DNA of 64,000 nt, taken from positions 159,481 to 223,480 of the forward strand of contig NZ_JAECZB010000105.1 of the NCBI RefSeq assembly GCF_016056295.1, read 5' to 3'. The notes beneath the pieces were generated by a model. That model was not told the DNA's origin. It ran no database searches and worked only from the letters and a program-made list of their open reading frames with translations. Position 1 is the first letter of the stretch, and each line of letters begins with the position of its first letter. The stretch is from Atlanticothrix silvestris CENA357. Lineage in GTDB: Bacteria > Cyanobacteriota > Cyanobacteriia > Cyanobacteriales > Nostocaceae. Both the position numbers and the translations under genes were made by a program. Of this stretch, positions 1 through 8,428 are shown piece by piece.

Positions 1-93
1 GTTGTTGTTCCTATTGTCACGCGCGTTCCTGTTGCGATTGGCCGAGCGACAGTTCCTCGGATTGTTGTTCCACGAACCACCGCGCAGCAGCCG
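1..93 (-). repeat. DGR template repeat (TR), 5' part of window
   Basis: Near-copy of the 3' end of the caspase-FGE gene (1859-1953), lying just downstream of the reverse transcriptase. Similarity stops abruptly at 93 on the right; the left end is outside the window. On the coding (minus) strand it is rich in AAC codons and would read as Asn-rich FGE sequence (GGSWNNNPRNCRSANRN). All 15 substitutions against the VR are at TR adenines (8 A>T, 6 A>G, 1 A>C) and no other base differs, apart from one CG unit extra in the VR. That is the known signature of adenine-directed mutagenic retrohoming. Confidence 0.95.
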
Positions 94-138
94 GAAATGC
101 CTACCCCAAAGCTGATATTAACACGGCAGTAGTTTATG

Positions 139-1212
139 TTATGAACCTCGAAAGGTTTGTAGTGAGGGATTTATTGCTCTAAATATTTGCTGGCGTAAAT
201 GCCATGTATTACCATGTTTTAAATGGGCAACCCAACTCTGCGTTGACTCGGATATTTCTTGATATCCAATTTCGCCTGCATGATAGTCACAGAACATCTG
301 CCGCAATCTTTGCCTTCCCTGACGCAGACTATCGTTGCGGACTCTAATTCGGTCTGGCAAAATGCGAAACCCGACAAAGTTAGCCCCATATTTTGTTTCA
401 AATAACTGGCTTTTTACCGGATGTATTTTGACCCTTAGACCAGCAAGATAATTTTCTATTTCAACTCTGGCATTTTGTAAAAAAGCTTTATCATCTGAGA
501 ATAAAGCAAAATCATCAACATAACGAATATATTTAGCAGCCTTAATTTGTTCTTTCACAAAATGGTCAAAGCCGTTGAGATATACATTGGCAAAAAATTG
601 ACTGGTTAAATTACCAATTGGTAAGCCATGCCGTCTCTCTAAAGGCATGAGTAAATCATCACCAGGAAAGTAATTAATTACTGGTTCTTGGGGATTACTG
701 CTATCAACAAGGGTGTTAATTAGCCAGAGTGTATCAGGGCATTTAATTTTACTATACACAAATGACTTTAAAATCTCATGGTCGATGCTAGGAAAATATT
801 TTTGAATATCAGCTTGCAAAACATAGCGGCTCGAACGGGCGAATTTAGTAAAGCGACGTAAGGCTCGATGAGAACCAAATCCAATACGGTTAGCGTAGGA
901 ATCACTGATAAATGTGCGTTCAAAGATGGGAACAATTACGTTGCAAAGAGCATGATGTACAACTCTGTCACGATAGGGAGCCGCGGAAATCATTCGCGGC
1001 TTGGGTTCAAAAATTTGAAATGTGGTGTAATCTCCTGGAAGATATGCTTTTGACTGTAATTCTGCTTGTAGGTGAAATAATTCTTGTTCTAAACTGTAGT
1101 TGAATTTTAAAACATTTTCTCGAAAACGCTTACCCCGTTGTGCTTGCTGAGAGGCTTTTAGTAAATTACTAAATGCAATAATTTCATGCCAAAGATTTCC
1201 ATATCGTTTCAT
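139..1212 (-). CDS. DGR reverse transcriptase
   Basis: RNA-directed DNA polymerase of the diversity-generating retroelement class, expected to copy the TR RNA into mutated cDNA that replaces the VR. The catalytic motif is [12 protein letters not shown], and the motif-4 region reads [16 protein letters not shown]; the IGNLTSQ form is typical of DGR enzymes rather than group II intron enzymes. No maturase or endonuclease domain is seen. I chose the ATG at 1212 ([11 protein letters not shown], about 357 residues) because the open frame upstream to 1332 reads through a dispersed repeat and does not look like protein. It follows avd on the same strand and ends 45 bases before the TR. No strong Shine-Dalgarno is visible. 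Confidence 0.95.
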   Translation of the reverse strand: MKRYGNLWHEIIAFSNLLKASQQAQRGKRFRENVLKFNYSLEQELFHLQAELQSKAYLPGDYTTFQIFEPKPRMISAAPYRDRVVHHALCNVIVPIFERTFISDSYANRIGFGSHRALRRFTKFARSSRYVLQADIQKYFPSIDHEILKSFVYSKIKCPDTLWLINTLVDSSNPQEPVINYFPGDDLLMPLERRHGLPIGNLTSQFFANVYLNGFDHFVKEQIKAAKYIRYVDDFALFSDDKAFLQNARVEIENYLAGLRVKIHPVKSQLFETKYGANFVGFRILPDRIRVRNDSLRQGRQRLRQMFCDYHAGEIGYQEISESTQSWVAHLKHGNTWHLRQQIFRAINPSLQTFRGS

Positions 1213-1249
1213 AATTTTAATTACATAAAAAATTTGTAGGTCTGGTTGA

Positions 1250-1362
1250 GGAACGTAGACGCGTAGCGGCTTCCCGCAGGGTAAACCAAACACCAATAAT
1301 CCCTGGTTTTGTTGGGTTTCGCAAAGCCTCAACCCAGCCTACGCCTACTACGCCTACTGAAT
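1250..1362. repeat. Dispersed small repeats between avd and RT
   Basis: Contains a GCGTAGCGGCTTCCCGCAGG-type element, a TTGTTGGGTTTCGC/caaccca stem element and a short CTACGCCTA tandem. These resemble the small palindromes scattered between genes in Nostocaceae. They separate avd from the likely reverse transcriptase start and produce the spurious 5' extension of that frame. Confidence 0.6.
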
Positions 1363-1367
1363 ATTTT

Positions 1368-1721
1368 TTAATTGGAAGTAATGGGTTTAATTTTTTGCTG
1401 TTTAATCCAGCCGCCTAAATCTATGCCAATATCATTTAACAATTTTTGTGCATATTCATAACGCTCTGTTTTAATTAAATTAAACTCTAAAAGGAACCGA
1501 GTTTGATAACGTAAAATATCTAATTTGCTATTTAAGGCTTCTAACTGAGTTAATTTTTGCTTTGCATACCGTGCTACAATCAAACCATCTAATAGGTCAT
1601 ATAATTCTGTAATTATGCGATTTCCTAGCAAGAATTTTTGATCTCTAGGCAGACGATTTAAAATTGGTACATACCACTTGATTAAATCGTAGGTTTTCTG
1701 TATGATTGGTAAATCGCTCAT
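1368..1721 (-). CDS. avd: Avd-like DGR accessory protein (four-helix bundle)
   Basis: Small helical, basic protein of 117 residues in the usual avd position between variable gene and reverse transcriptase. It starts SDLPIIQKTYDLIKWYVP and carries ELYDLLDGLIVARY, LDILRYQTRFL and GGWIKQQ, which match the pattern of Avd/bAvd proteins. In studied DGRs, Avd is a pentameric barrel that binds the reverse transcriptase and template RNA and is needed for cDNA synthesis; I infer the same here. The start lies 8 bases past the frame-shifted stop of the variable gene, or 95 bases past its restored stop, so the genes probably share a transcript. Confidence 0.88.
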   Translation of the reverse strand: MSDLPIIQKTYDLIKWYVPILNRLPRDQKFLLGNRIITELYDLLDGLIVARYAKQKLTQLEALNSKLDILRYQTRFLLEFNLIKTERYEYAQKLLNDIGIDLGGWIKQQKIKPITSN

Positions 1722-1728
1722 TTAAGAT

Positions 1729-3768
1729 TTAGTTAAAAAAATTTGATCGCGCAGAGCGCGAGAGAAATAAAGAAGGGAAAAGAAGAAAGCGAAGAGTGCA
1801 AAAGTGTAAAGGGATACTAAGTCTTGAGGGGCGCAGCAACCACAACCCGAAAACCCACGAAGTCGTCCCTAAGGCCACGCGCGCGCCCCAGTAGCGATCG
1901 GCCGAGCGACAGTACCTCGGATTGTTGAACCACGAACCACCGCGCAGCAGCCGATTATCATTATCACTCATCCAAGGGCTGCCGTCTGTTGGCGCTCTAT
2001 TATAATTTTCGTGCCAAGCATCCTGACACCATTCCCATATATTACCATGCATATCAAATAAACCAAAGGGATTTGGTGGAAATTTTCCCACATCTGTTGT
2101 TTGCTGACGATATTTACCTTTTGACCCAGCACCATAAGTATAATTTCCGTCATAATTCGCTAAATCAGTCGTAATCGTCTCACCAAAATAAAATGGGGTA
2201 GTCGTTCCGGCACGACAGGCATATTCCCACTCTGCTTCACTAGGCAAGCGATAGGTTTTCCCAGTCTGATTAGATAATCTGGCACAAAACTCAATTGCAT
2301 CATCCCAAGAAACTCGTTCAACAGGTCGATTAGCACCTTTGAAACGCGAGGGGTCGGAATTTAAATCAATATTTACCTTTTTCATCGCCGCTACAACAGC
2401 CCATTGGCTTTGTGTAACTGGATATTTACCCATGAAAAAGGGTTGAATTGTGACGGTATGCTGTGGACTTTCCCAATCTAGTCTTTCTGGCTCATTCTCT
2501 GGGGAACCCATCAAAAATTGACCACCAGGAATTGCAACCATTTCTAGAAGTACGCCATTGCCCAAATTTTCTACAAAAAACTCGGCTTGTTTGCGACTGT
2601 GATTAATTGGTTCTCCCTTAGCATTTACAGTTACCACCTCAAAATCAAACTGATTAACTGGATTTTGTTCGGAGGGTACAGGCGGTTTTTGTTGACCAAT
2701 AATTTGTTTTTCAATAAGCGCTACATCTTCATCTCTCAGCCCTAAATGTTGCTGATAATCTATGAGTTCATTTATTGTAGTTTCACTTAGTATTGGTCTA
2801 GCTTCAATTTCCTCAATCAGCGCTTCTTCATAATTTTTTAATTTCCGCTGATACTCCTGGTACGGTTGTTGAACTTCGGCTTCAATAGCATCCGCAACTT
2901 CAGGAGTCAGTTTTAATTTGAGGCGCAATGAATTTAACAGGCGACGGGCGGTAGGGCTAAATTTGCCATTTTGGAAGCGCTTTTCCACTTCTTTGCGATA
3001 CTTCAGTTTGGGGTCATCCTTGGGCGACTTTGCCAGCAGAATCTTATGACCTTCTTCAACTGGATAGAATTTAGGAGTCATAGCCGGCGATGCTTCTTGC
3101 ACCTTCGTACTGGCATACTCATGCAGTTCATCAATGGAAATCCAGCCATCAGTATCTTTATCGGCTGCGCCTGTTTCAATACCTTCAACTAAATAGCGGG
3201 TGTAAATGGAGAGTTCTGAGCCTTCTTGCTCAAAGGAATATTGGGCTGAAGTGGAAGAAGTGAGAATTGCTCTGCCTTTACCACCTAGTTGCTCTTTTAC
3301 ATTTACACTACCATCACTCTTAACTGTCATACCTTGGGTAATTGCCCCACTAAAACAACAGTCTAGAATAATCACTTGTTGTAGAGAACGGCTATCATTG
3401 ATATTTTCATGTAAAATACTAGCTGGTACTGCGGAGGGCGTTACTAGCAGGCCATTTTGTTTTTTAGTTTCACGAGTTGACAAATAGAGGTTGCCTTTTT
3501 CGTTTTTAATCCCATGACCAGAAAAATAAAACAGCAGTAAGTCATCTTTTTGGCGATTGGAGAAAAGGTGAAAAATAGCTTCTCTCACAGCTTGCGGTTG
3601 AGGATTTTTCAGCACAGTAATATCTGATGCAGCAAAGCCACCCATTTCTGGGTTCACCAACACTCGCTTCATCGCCTCGACATCTTTGACAGCAGCCGAT
3701 AGTGGTTTTAAATCTTCATCCTGATAGTCATACTCACTAACCCCTATCAGCAGTGCAAACTTAGCCAT
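1729..3768 (-). CDS. DGR target protein: caspase-like peptidase fused to FGE-sulfatase (C-type-lectin fold) domain
   Basis: N-terminal peptidase C14 domain (about residues 1-240) with the His motif YFSGHG and the Cys motif LDCCFSG. An Asp-rich EF-hand-like stretch DKDTDGWISIDEL follows, then a charged helical linker (about 255-370), then a formylglycine-generating-enzyme-type domain from about 405 (MVAIPGGQFLMGS, LPSEAEWEYACRAG, GNIWEWCQD, LLRGGSWF). The FGE C-terminus is the DGR variable region. As written, the frame ends at 1729 (679 residues) with an unrelated basic tail. Removing one CG from 1878-1885 restores the normal ending (VGFRVVVAAPLKT, stop at 1817-1819; about 649 residues). The likely role is a diversified ligand-sensing protease in a conflict or cell-death system; this is inferred from family knowledge. 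Its start overlaps the upstream gene by 8 bases. Confidence 0.93.
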   Translation of the reverse strand: MAKFALLIGVSEYDYQDEDLKPLSAAVKDVEAMKRVLVNPEMGGFAASDITVLKNPQPQAVREAIFHLFSNRQKDDLLLFYFSGHGIKNEKGNLYLSTRETKKQNGLLVTPSAVPASILHENINDSRSLQQVIILDCCFSGAITQGMTVKSDGSVNVKEQLGGKGRAILTSSTSAQYSFEQEGSELSIYTRYLVEGIETGAADKDTDGWISIDELHEYASTKVQEASPAMTPKFYPVEEGHKILLAKSPKDDPKLKYRKEVEKRFQNGKFSPTARRLLNSLRLKLKLTPEVADAIEAEVQQPYQEYQRKLKNYEEALIEEIEARPILSETTINELIDYQQHLGLRDEDVALIEKQIIGQQKPPVPSEQNPVNQFDFEVVTVNAKGEPINHSRKQAEFFVENLGNGVLLEMVAIPGGQFLMGSPENEPERLDWESPQHTVTIQPFFMGKYPVTQSQWAVVAAMKKVNIDLNSDPSRFKGANRPVERVSWDDAIEFCARLSNQTGKTYRLPSEAEWEYACRAGTTTPFYFGETITTDLANYDGNYTYGAGSKGKYRQQTTDVGKFPPNPFGLFDMHGNIWEWCQDAWHENYNRAPTDGSPWMSDNDNRLLRGGSWFNNPRYCRSADRYWGARVALGTTSWVFGLWLLRPSRLSIPLHFCTLRFLLFPSLFLSRSARSNFFN
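1859..1953 (-). repeat. DGR variable repeat (VR)
   Basis: 3' end of the caspase-FGE gene, aligned to TR 1-93 with offset 1860 to the right of a CG tract and 1858 to its left. The VR has four CG units at 1878-1885 where the TR has three at 20-25. Substituted TR positions are 2, 3, 6, 9, 14, 15, 17, 26, 27, 30, 33, 39, 54, 68 and 69. Resulting changes in the FGE lectin-like fold include Asn to Phe, Tyr, Asp and Gly and Arg to Trp. The VR probably extends further left, where the matching TR is off-window. Confidence 0.95.
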
Positions 3769-4168
3769 TGTTACTGTTTTGTATATTTGTCTTGTTCACA
3801 AAATCCTCTGCTAGCTGCCTAGCAAATTCCAAATCCTCTCGACTACTGGCTTCTAGGTTTAATTCTCTGCCGTCTGTTACTTTGATTCCCACTTTAATTG
3901 TTTTGTTGCCCAACACTCTGCCCAAAAACCCAAACAAAGGTTTGATGAGGGCTGGATTGACTACAGCTTTTAATGTCCCCAACGAAAAACCCCCGAAAGC
4001 CTTTGCGCCTTGGGGGGCTTCTGTAACTGCCACTAAATTTGCATCTTCTACTCCATCCACGTCTTTAATTTGTGGAAGCAAATTCTGCACTTCTGTTTGC
4101 AACTCATCTTCGTCTAAACCCAGTTCAATCAGGGAAATAGTTACCTCAACATTAGATGTGGTTGCCAT
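3761..4168 (-). CDS. EACC1-like small protein upstream of caspase effector
   Basis: Protein of 135 residues. A beta-rich N-terminus (VEVTISLIEL, DVDGVEDANLVAV) is followed by a Gly/hydrophobic middle (FGGFSLGTLKAVVNPALI) and the pattern KVGIKVTDGRELNLEASS. This layout resembles the 'effector-associated constant component 1' family that accompanies caspase-type effectors in multicellular bacteria; the assignment is from pattern memory and needs a profile search. Stop and start overlap the caspase gene, so the two are almost certainly co-translated. No membrane segment is convincing. Confidence 0.6.
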   Translation of the reverse strand: MATTSNVEVTISLIELGLDEDELQTEVQNLLPQIKDVDGVEDANLVAVTEAPQGAKAFGGFSLGTLKAVVNPALIKPLFGFLGRVLGNKTIKVGIKVTDGRELNLEASSREDLEFARQLAEDFVNKTNIQNSNNG

Positions 4169-4214
4169 TATGAAGCATCTCAGTAGTGTTAACAGTATCT
4201 TTGACTAGAGGTTT

Positions 4215-4247
4215 AGATCCCCGACTTCTTTGAGAAGTCGGGGATCT
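4215..4247. repeat. Perfect 15-bp hairpin between uvrC and DGR operon
   Basis: Arms 4215-4229 and 4233-4247 are exact inverted copies (AGATCCCCGACTTCT) around a 3-base loop. It sits after uvrC and before the EACC1-like gene. There is no U-run on the minus-strand side, so it is only weakly terminator-like; similar GGGGATC palindromes are dispersed in Nostocaceae. Confidence 0.7.
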
Positions 4248-4331
4248 TATTTGTTTATTTGTTGTTGTGATTGTAATATTTTTTGAGCTTTTGAGCTATA
4301 TATATTACACTGGGCGAATTTAATTTCGCGG

Positions 4332-6209
4332 TTAAGCAGGATGAAAATAATCGTAAATTTCTTGAGCCAAACGCGGCCCAATTCCTGAAACTTCAGCTAG
4401 TTGTGCAGGTGTAGCTTGACGAATATAGTCAACTGAGCGAAAATGCCCTAAAAGCTGCTTTTGGCGATGATGTCCCAATCCAGGAATTTCATCTAAACGC
4501 GATCGCTTTAATTTATCACTACGTTGCTGACGATGGAAACTTACAGCAAAGCGATGTGCTTCATCTCGCAACCGTCGCAACAATTGTACCCCTGGTTGTT
4601 CTGCATCCGTTTCTAAAGGTTGAGATTCTCCCGGTAAAAAAATCTCTTCTCGCTGCTTCGCCAAACTGACAACTCGCAAGTCTTCTAATAAGTTATGTTC
4701 TTGCAAAACAGCAACAACAGATGATAGTTGACCTTTCCCACCATCAATCATAATTAAATCAGGCCAGTCAGGATTACCTACTCGTTGTAACTGTGGATCT
4801 TCGCCATACTTGCGGAACCGTCGTTGAATAACTTCAGCCAAACTAGCAAAATCATCTGAGTGTCCAGCTGTAACTGTAGGATTTTTAATTTTGTAGTGAC
4901 GATAATGTTGTTTAGCGGGTAATCCATCGATAAACACAACTTGGGAAGCTACAGCATTTGAGCCTTGAATGTGAGAAATATCATAACCTTCAATACGGTG
5001 GGGTAAGTCTGGTAAATCGAGAATGGCGGCTAAATCTTGCATGGCTTGATGATTGCGATCGCCTAATTTCTGCATTCTTTGCAATTCATACTGAGCATTG
5101 CGCTCTACCATCTCAATTAATTCTGCCTTAGTTTGCCGCTGGGGAGCTAGAATTGTGACTTTTTTTCCCTTACGCTGAGTCAAAACATCAGCCAAGATCG
5201 CTGCATCTGGTAATTCATGCTGTACTAAAATCTCTGTAGGAATTTCCACTGAATCAGCAGTTTGGTAATGTTCTTCTAAGACTCGTTGTAAAATAGCTCC
5301 TGGCTCTGCATGAGCATCTGCTACAAATGCCAAGCGTCCTACCAATTGTCCAGCGCGAATTTGGAATAATTGAATGCAGGCATATTGTTCACCAGCTGCT
5401 AAAGCGATCGCATCTCGTGAAACTGTATCATCTGGTAAAGATACTTTTTGATCCGCAGTTAGCGACTTTAACCCAGCGATTTGATCGCGAATCCGCGCCG
5501 CAGACTCAAAATTTAATGCCTCTGCGGCTATTTGCATCTGTTCTGTCAAAATATCAATTAGTTCTTGAGTACGTCCTTGGAATACCATCGCCACTTTTTG
5601 TACAGTTTTACGGTATTCTTCTGGTGAAATCAACTGTTGACACACGCCCGGACAGCGTCCTAAATCATAATTTAAGCAAGGACGATCTTTAAACAGTGGT
5701 TGAGGTCGTTGTCGGAGTGCAAAAATCCGCTTCGATATTCGCAAAACTTCTCGCAACAAGCCAGCATCAGTATAAGGCCCGTAAAATTTATCTTTTTCTT
5801 TACCTAATTGGCGTTTACGGGTGATAAAAATCCGAGGATAGTCTTCTGACCAAGTAATGCAGACATAAGGATATTTTTTATCATCCTTGAGTAGTACATT
5901 GAAATATGGCTGGTGCTGCTTGATTAAGTTGGCTTCTAAGGCCAAAGCTTCGGCTTCAGTGTCGGTGACGATAAATTCAATTTCGCTCACCTGCTTAGCC
6001 ATTGTAGCTATGCGTTCGCTTTTGGTATATCCATCCCGAAAGTAAGAACGAACACGCGATCGCAATTTGCGTGATTTACCTATATAGATTATGCGATCAC
6101 TTCCGTCCCGCATAAAATAAACTCCCGGTTCCGCCGGAATTTCTGCTAGACGGCTTTCTAGACGCTGTGGATCTTTAAGCAGTGGTGGTATTTGAGCTGA
6201 TATTGTCAC
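4332..6209 (-). CDS. uvrC: UvrABC excinuclease subunit C
   Basis: Nucleotide-excision-repair endonuclease that makes both incisions around a UvrB-bound lesion. The 625 residues are the normal length. A GIY-YIG nuclease domain lies at about 25-105 ([18 protein letters not shown]), a UvrB-binding UVR region at about 205-240 ([11 protein letters not shown]), an RNase H-like second nuclease in the C-terminal half ([21 protein letters not shown]), and a tandem helix-hairpin-helix tail ([29 protein letters not shown]). It is monocistronic as far as can be seen. Confidence 0.98.
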   Translation of the reverse strand: MTISAQIPPLLKDPQRLESRLAEIPAEPGVYFMRDGSDRIIYIGKSRKLRSRVRSYFRDGYTKSERIATMAKQVSEIEFIVTDTEAEALALEANLIKQHQPYFNVLLKDDKKYPYVCITWSEDYPRIFITRKRQLGKEKDKFYGPYTDAGLLREVLRISKRIFALRQRPQPLFKDRPCLNYDLGRCPGVCQQLISPEEYRKTVQKVAMVFQGRTQELIDILTEQMQIAAEALNFESAARIRDQIAGLKSLTADQKVSLPDDTVSRDAIALAAGEQYACIQLFQIRAGQLVGRLAFVADAHAEPGAILQRVLEEHYQTADSVEIPTEILVQHELPDAAILADVLTQRKGKKVTILAPQRQTKAELIEMVERNAQYELQRMQKLGDRNHQAMQDLAAILDLPDLPHRIEGYDISHIQGSNAVASQVVFIDGLPAKQHYRHYKIKNPTVTAGHSDDFASLAEVIQRRFRKYGEDPQLQRVGNPDWPDLIMIDGGKGQLSSVVAVLQEHNLLEDLRVVSLAKQREEIFLPGESQPLETDAEQPGVQLLRRLRDEAHRFAVSFHRQQRSDKLKRSRLDEIPGLGHHRQKQLLGHFRSVDYIRQATPAQLAEVSGIGPRLAQEIYDYFHPA

Positions 6210-6675
6210 AACTTAAGTTAGGTAAATTTGTATTTGTAAAGTTACCTACTTACTATTTTAAGAAAAAATAACTTTTTGTGTTGATTCAACAGACGATTAA
6301 GTACAAATGTTCTGAACTGTGAACATAATTCTTCTTAATCTGGTATGTATCCTCAGCTTACATGCATATTTTTGGCAGTTTTTATAAATTTTTTCGGAGT
6401 TTTTAAGAAAAATTTGAATTTTATCTACTTTTTAAATTTCTAAAATTTTTTATTTGTGGTTTTTTTTTAAACTTTGTGTATATTAATAGCCGAGCTATTT
6501 TGCTCAAACTGGCTCTATATATCCTTTGACAAATTCAATACAAGTTTTGGCTGGTCGAACCTAAATAGGCAATATTTCGGATGTTCAATCGAAAGTAAAC
6601 TATTAAGCGAATTAACGGTTTTATTAACTTATATATATGGCTATGATTGTTATTATACAGATCGAGAGCAAATTA
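6210..6675. other. Intergenic, AT-rich, no gene seen
   Basis: Very AT-rich stretch between divergent uvrC and the small gene at 6676, with long A and T runs around 6380-6475. It probably holds both promoters; no clear motif was assigned. Confidence 0.5.
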
Positions 6676-6855
6676 ATGAATATACAAGAATTTGAATCTA
6701 ACTATCGTGAGGCTATGGCCGAAGCGCTCAATGAATTACAAACAGCAGTTTTAATGCTGGCCCAAGTACAACGCAAGATTTCAGAAATTGGCAGTTCTAT
6801 GCAAAATATGAATGAAAGTGTTGAAGAGTTTATTAATAACCAAAAAAATGAGTAA
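6676..6855 (+). CDS. Small hypothetical helical protein
   Basis: I do not recognise a named family. With the start at the internal ATG 6676 the product is about 59 residues (MNIQEFESNYREAMAEAL...), fully helical and acidic, with heptad-like hydrophobic spacing suggesting a short coiled coil. The upstream 13 codons of the longer frame are hydrophobic and AT-driven and probably untranslated. It converges on the response-regulator gene 21 bases downstream. Confidence 0.6.
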   Translation: MNIQEFESNYREAMAEALNELQTAVLMLAQVQRKISEIGSSMQNMNESVEEFINNQKNE

Positions 6856-6876
6856 ATCTACTTTTAAAAGAAAATT

Positions 6877-7299
6877 TTAGATGAAGCGGTAAGCTAATTC
6901 GTCTTCAATTGTAAGAATTAAAGATGTAAGATTTATTGGTTTAACGAAATAACGGTGAGCGCCTAATTTCATAGCTCGCTCTTGATCGGCTTTAAAAGCA
7001 AAGGCTGAAACTACGATAATAGGTATGTTTGACAAATCCGGTTTTTGCTGAATTTGTTCTAACAGCGAATAACCATCAATATCTGGTAATTTTAAATCTA
7101 ATAACATTAGCTCTGGGCGGAATTTTTCTACAGTTGCAAAAAAATTAGAGCTATTTGATAAACTTTGAACACTGTAACCACAATAGCTTAAATAATCGCT
7201 CAGCAACATCCTATTAACATCGTTATCTTCAACTAATAGAATCCGCTTTGGTTGATGCGATTGCAATTGCCTATCTATAGTAAGTAAATGTGCTGTCAT
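6877..7299 (-). CDS. Receiver-only response regulator
   Basis: A single CheY-like receiver domain of 140 residues with no output domain. The acidic pocket is E24/D25 in LLVEDNDVNR, the phospho-acceptor is D68 in LMLLDLKLPD, the switch residue is S98 and the conserved lysine is K120 in YFVKPIN. Such proteins usually relay phosphate within a histidine-kinase phosphorelay; no partner kinase lies next to it. It stands alone on the minus strand. Confidence 0.93.
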   Translation of the reverse strand: MTAHLLTIDRQLQSHQPKRILLVEDNDVNRMLLSDYLSYCGYSVQSLSNSSNFFATVEKFRPELMLLDLKLPDIDGYSLLEQIQQKPDLSNIPIIVVSAFAFKADQERAMKLGAHRYFVKPINLTSLILTIEDELAYRFI

Positions 7300-7813
7300 T
7301 TTTATTTATCATCTGAAGTCAATAGTCAACAGTTTTGCGAAAGCAAAAGTTATGGATTGATATAGACATAAAAACAAAGGAGAACTTCCCTCGTCTGATC
7401 ATTCAAAGTTTCAATAACTTAAATTTATTTATAATTCTATACCTTAACAATAGTATCCTAATATTTAAAATTCAGCAAAAATTTACTATTGTAAGAGCTA
7501 ATATTCTTTAATTTTAATAATTTTTTAACTTATATTAATCAGTACGCTTTTCATTATTCTAAGTGAATAAATATATCTAAATTATTGCGTGTTTAGGAAT
7601 GCATAAAACAATCGTAAATTTACAGCTAAATCATTAAGAATTCATAAAAAATAGTTAGCTGTTCCTTTGTCTATTTTTCGTTCTTCAAATAATAGTTTTA
7701 ACCCAAATTTTTAGCTGGTGTTGTATGGCTAACGCCAACTAAACTAAGCTTTAATAATTCCCACTGACTGTAGTTGTATTTTAACCATTGCGAACACCAC
7801 AAGCTCTACTTAA
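7300..7813. other. Intergenic, no gene seen
   Basis: AT-rich sequence between the response regulator and the PEP-CTERM-like gene. No ORF of credible composition, no tRNA and no strong hairpin noticed. Confidence 0.5.
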
Positions 7814-8248
7814 CTAGTTTTCGCACTGAGTTTTAAGCCAGCTAACCATAGCTATTAGCCCTACTATTGCTGAGGGTTCCGGGACTTTTCGTTTGCGGAG
7901 TAAGTTATTTTGCTGAGTCCAAATATTTCTATAGGAAAGTGTATAAGTTTGTTGTTGACTAGCAGATTGTTTAGCGATGTAGTAGCTACGAGTAGCGTTG
8001 CTTATAACTACGTTAGATTCACTAGCTGGAATTATTTCCTGAATATTACGTTTAGCCAACAACAGTAATTCATTTTTTGTATCTGTCACTTCCCCGACGT
8101 TCAGTGTATCTACACCTTGGGAACTACCAATGTCAGGACGAGTTTTTGTCAGGGGAGTAGTCAATGCCCAAAGAGGACGATGCTCTAACACACCAATAAA
8201 TGTAAAAATCGTAGCGCAAATACTTATGTTTTTGAAATTGCTTGCCAT
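7814..8248 (-). CDS. Exported small protein with PEP-CTERM-type tail
   Basis: Unrecognised protein of about 144 residues starting at the ATG 8248 (MASNFKN). The N-terminus is a weak signal-like hydrophobic segment (ISICATIFTFIGVL). The C-terminus is KVPEPSAIVGLIAMVSWL, matching the VPEP plus hydrophobic-helix layout of PEP-CTERM sorting signals, though the final basic cluster is weak. The middle is Ser/Thr/Gln-rich. A secreted or envelope-attached protein is inferred. Confidence 0.6.
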   Translation of the reverse strand: MASNFKNISICATIFTFIGVLEHRPLWALTTPLTKTRPDIGSSQGVDTLNVGEVTDTKNELLLLAKRNIQEIIPASESNVVISNATRSYYIAKQSASQQQTYTLSYRNIWTQQNNLLRKRKVPEPSAIVGLIAMVSWLKTQCEN

Positions 8249-8428
8249 GCACACTGTATTACTGAACTTTCAGGGATGAAATCTGAGGTAAGCACTAAAG
8301 ATAATTGATTACTAGTGTCTTTAATATTTATACTAATTTCACCTGTAGTTTATACTGAAAACTACATTCAATACAGGTAGCATCTGGTAAATTTATTGTG
8401 AATCTACAATAAAGACTTCATAAATTAA

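Noticed and set aside
1213..1332. Extended 5' part of the RT frame as coding
   Set aside because: It reads through dispersed repeats; the family start MKRYGNLW begins at 1212.
1729..1816. C-terminal tail of the frame-shifted variable protein as real
   Set aside because: The restored frame ends in a canonical FGE tail at 1817; the longer tail is an artefact of the CG expansion.
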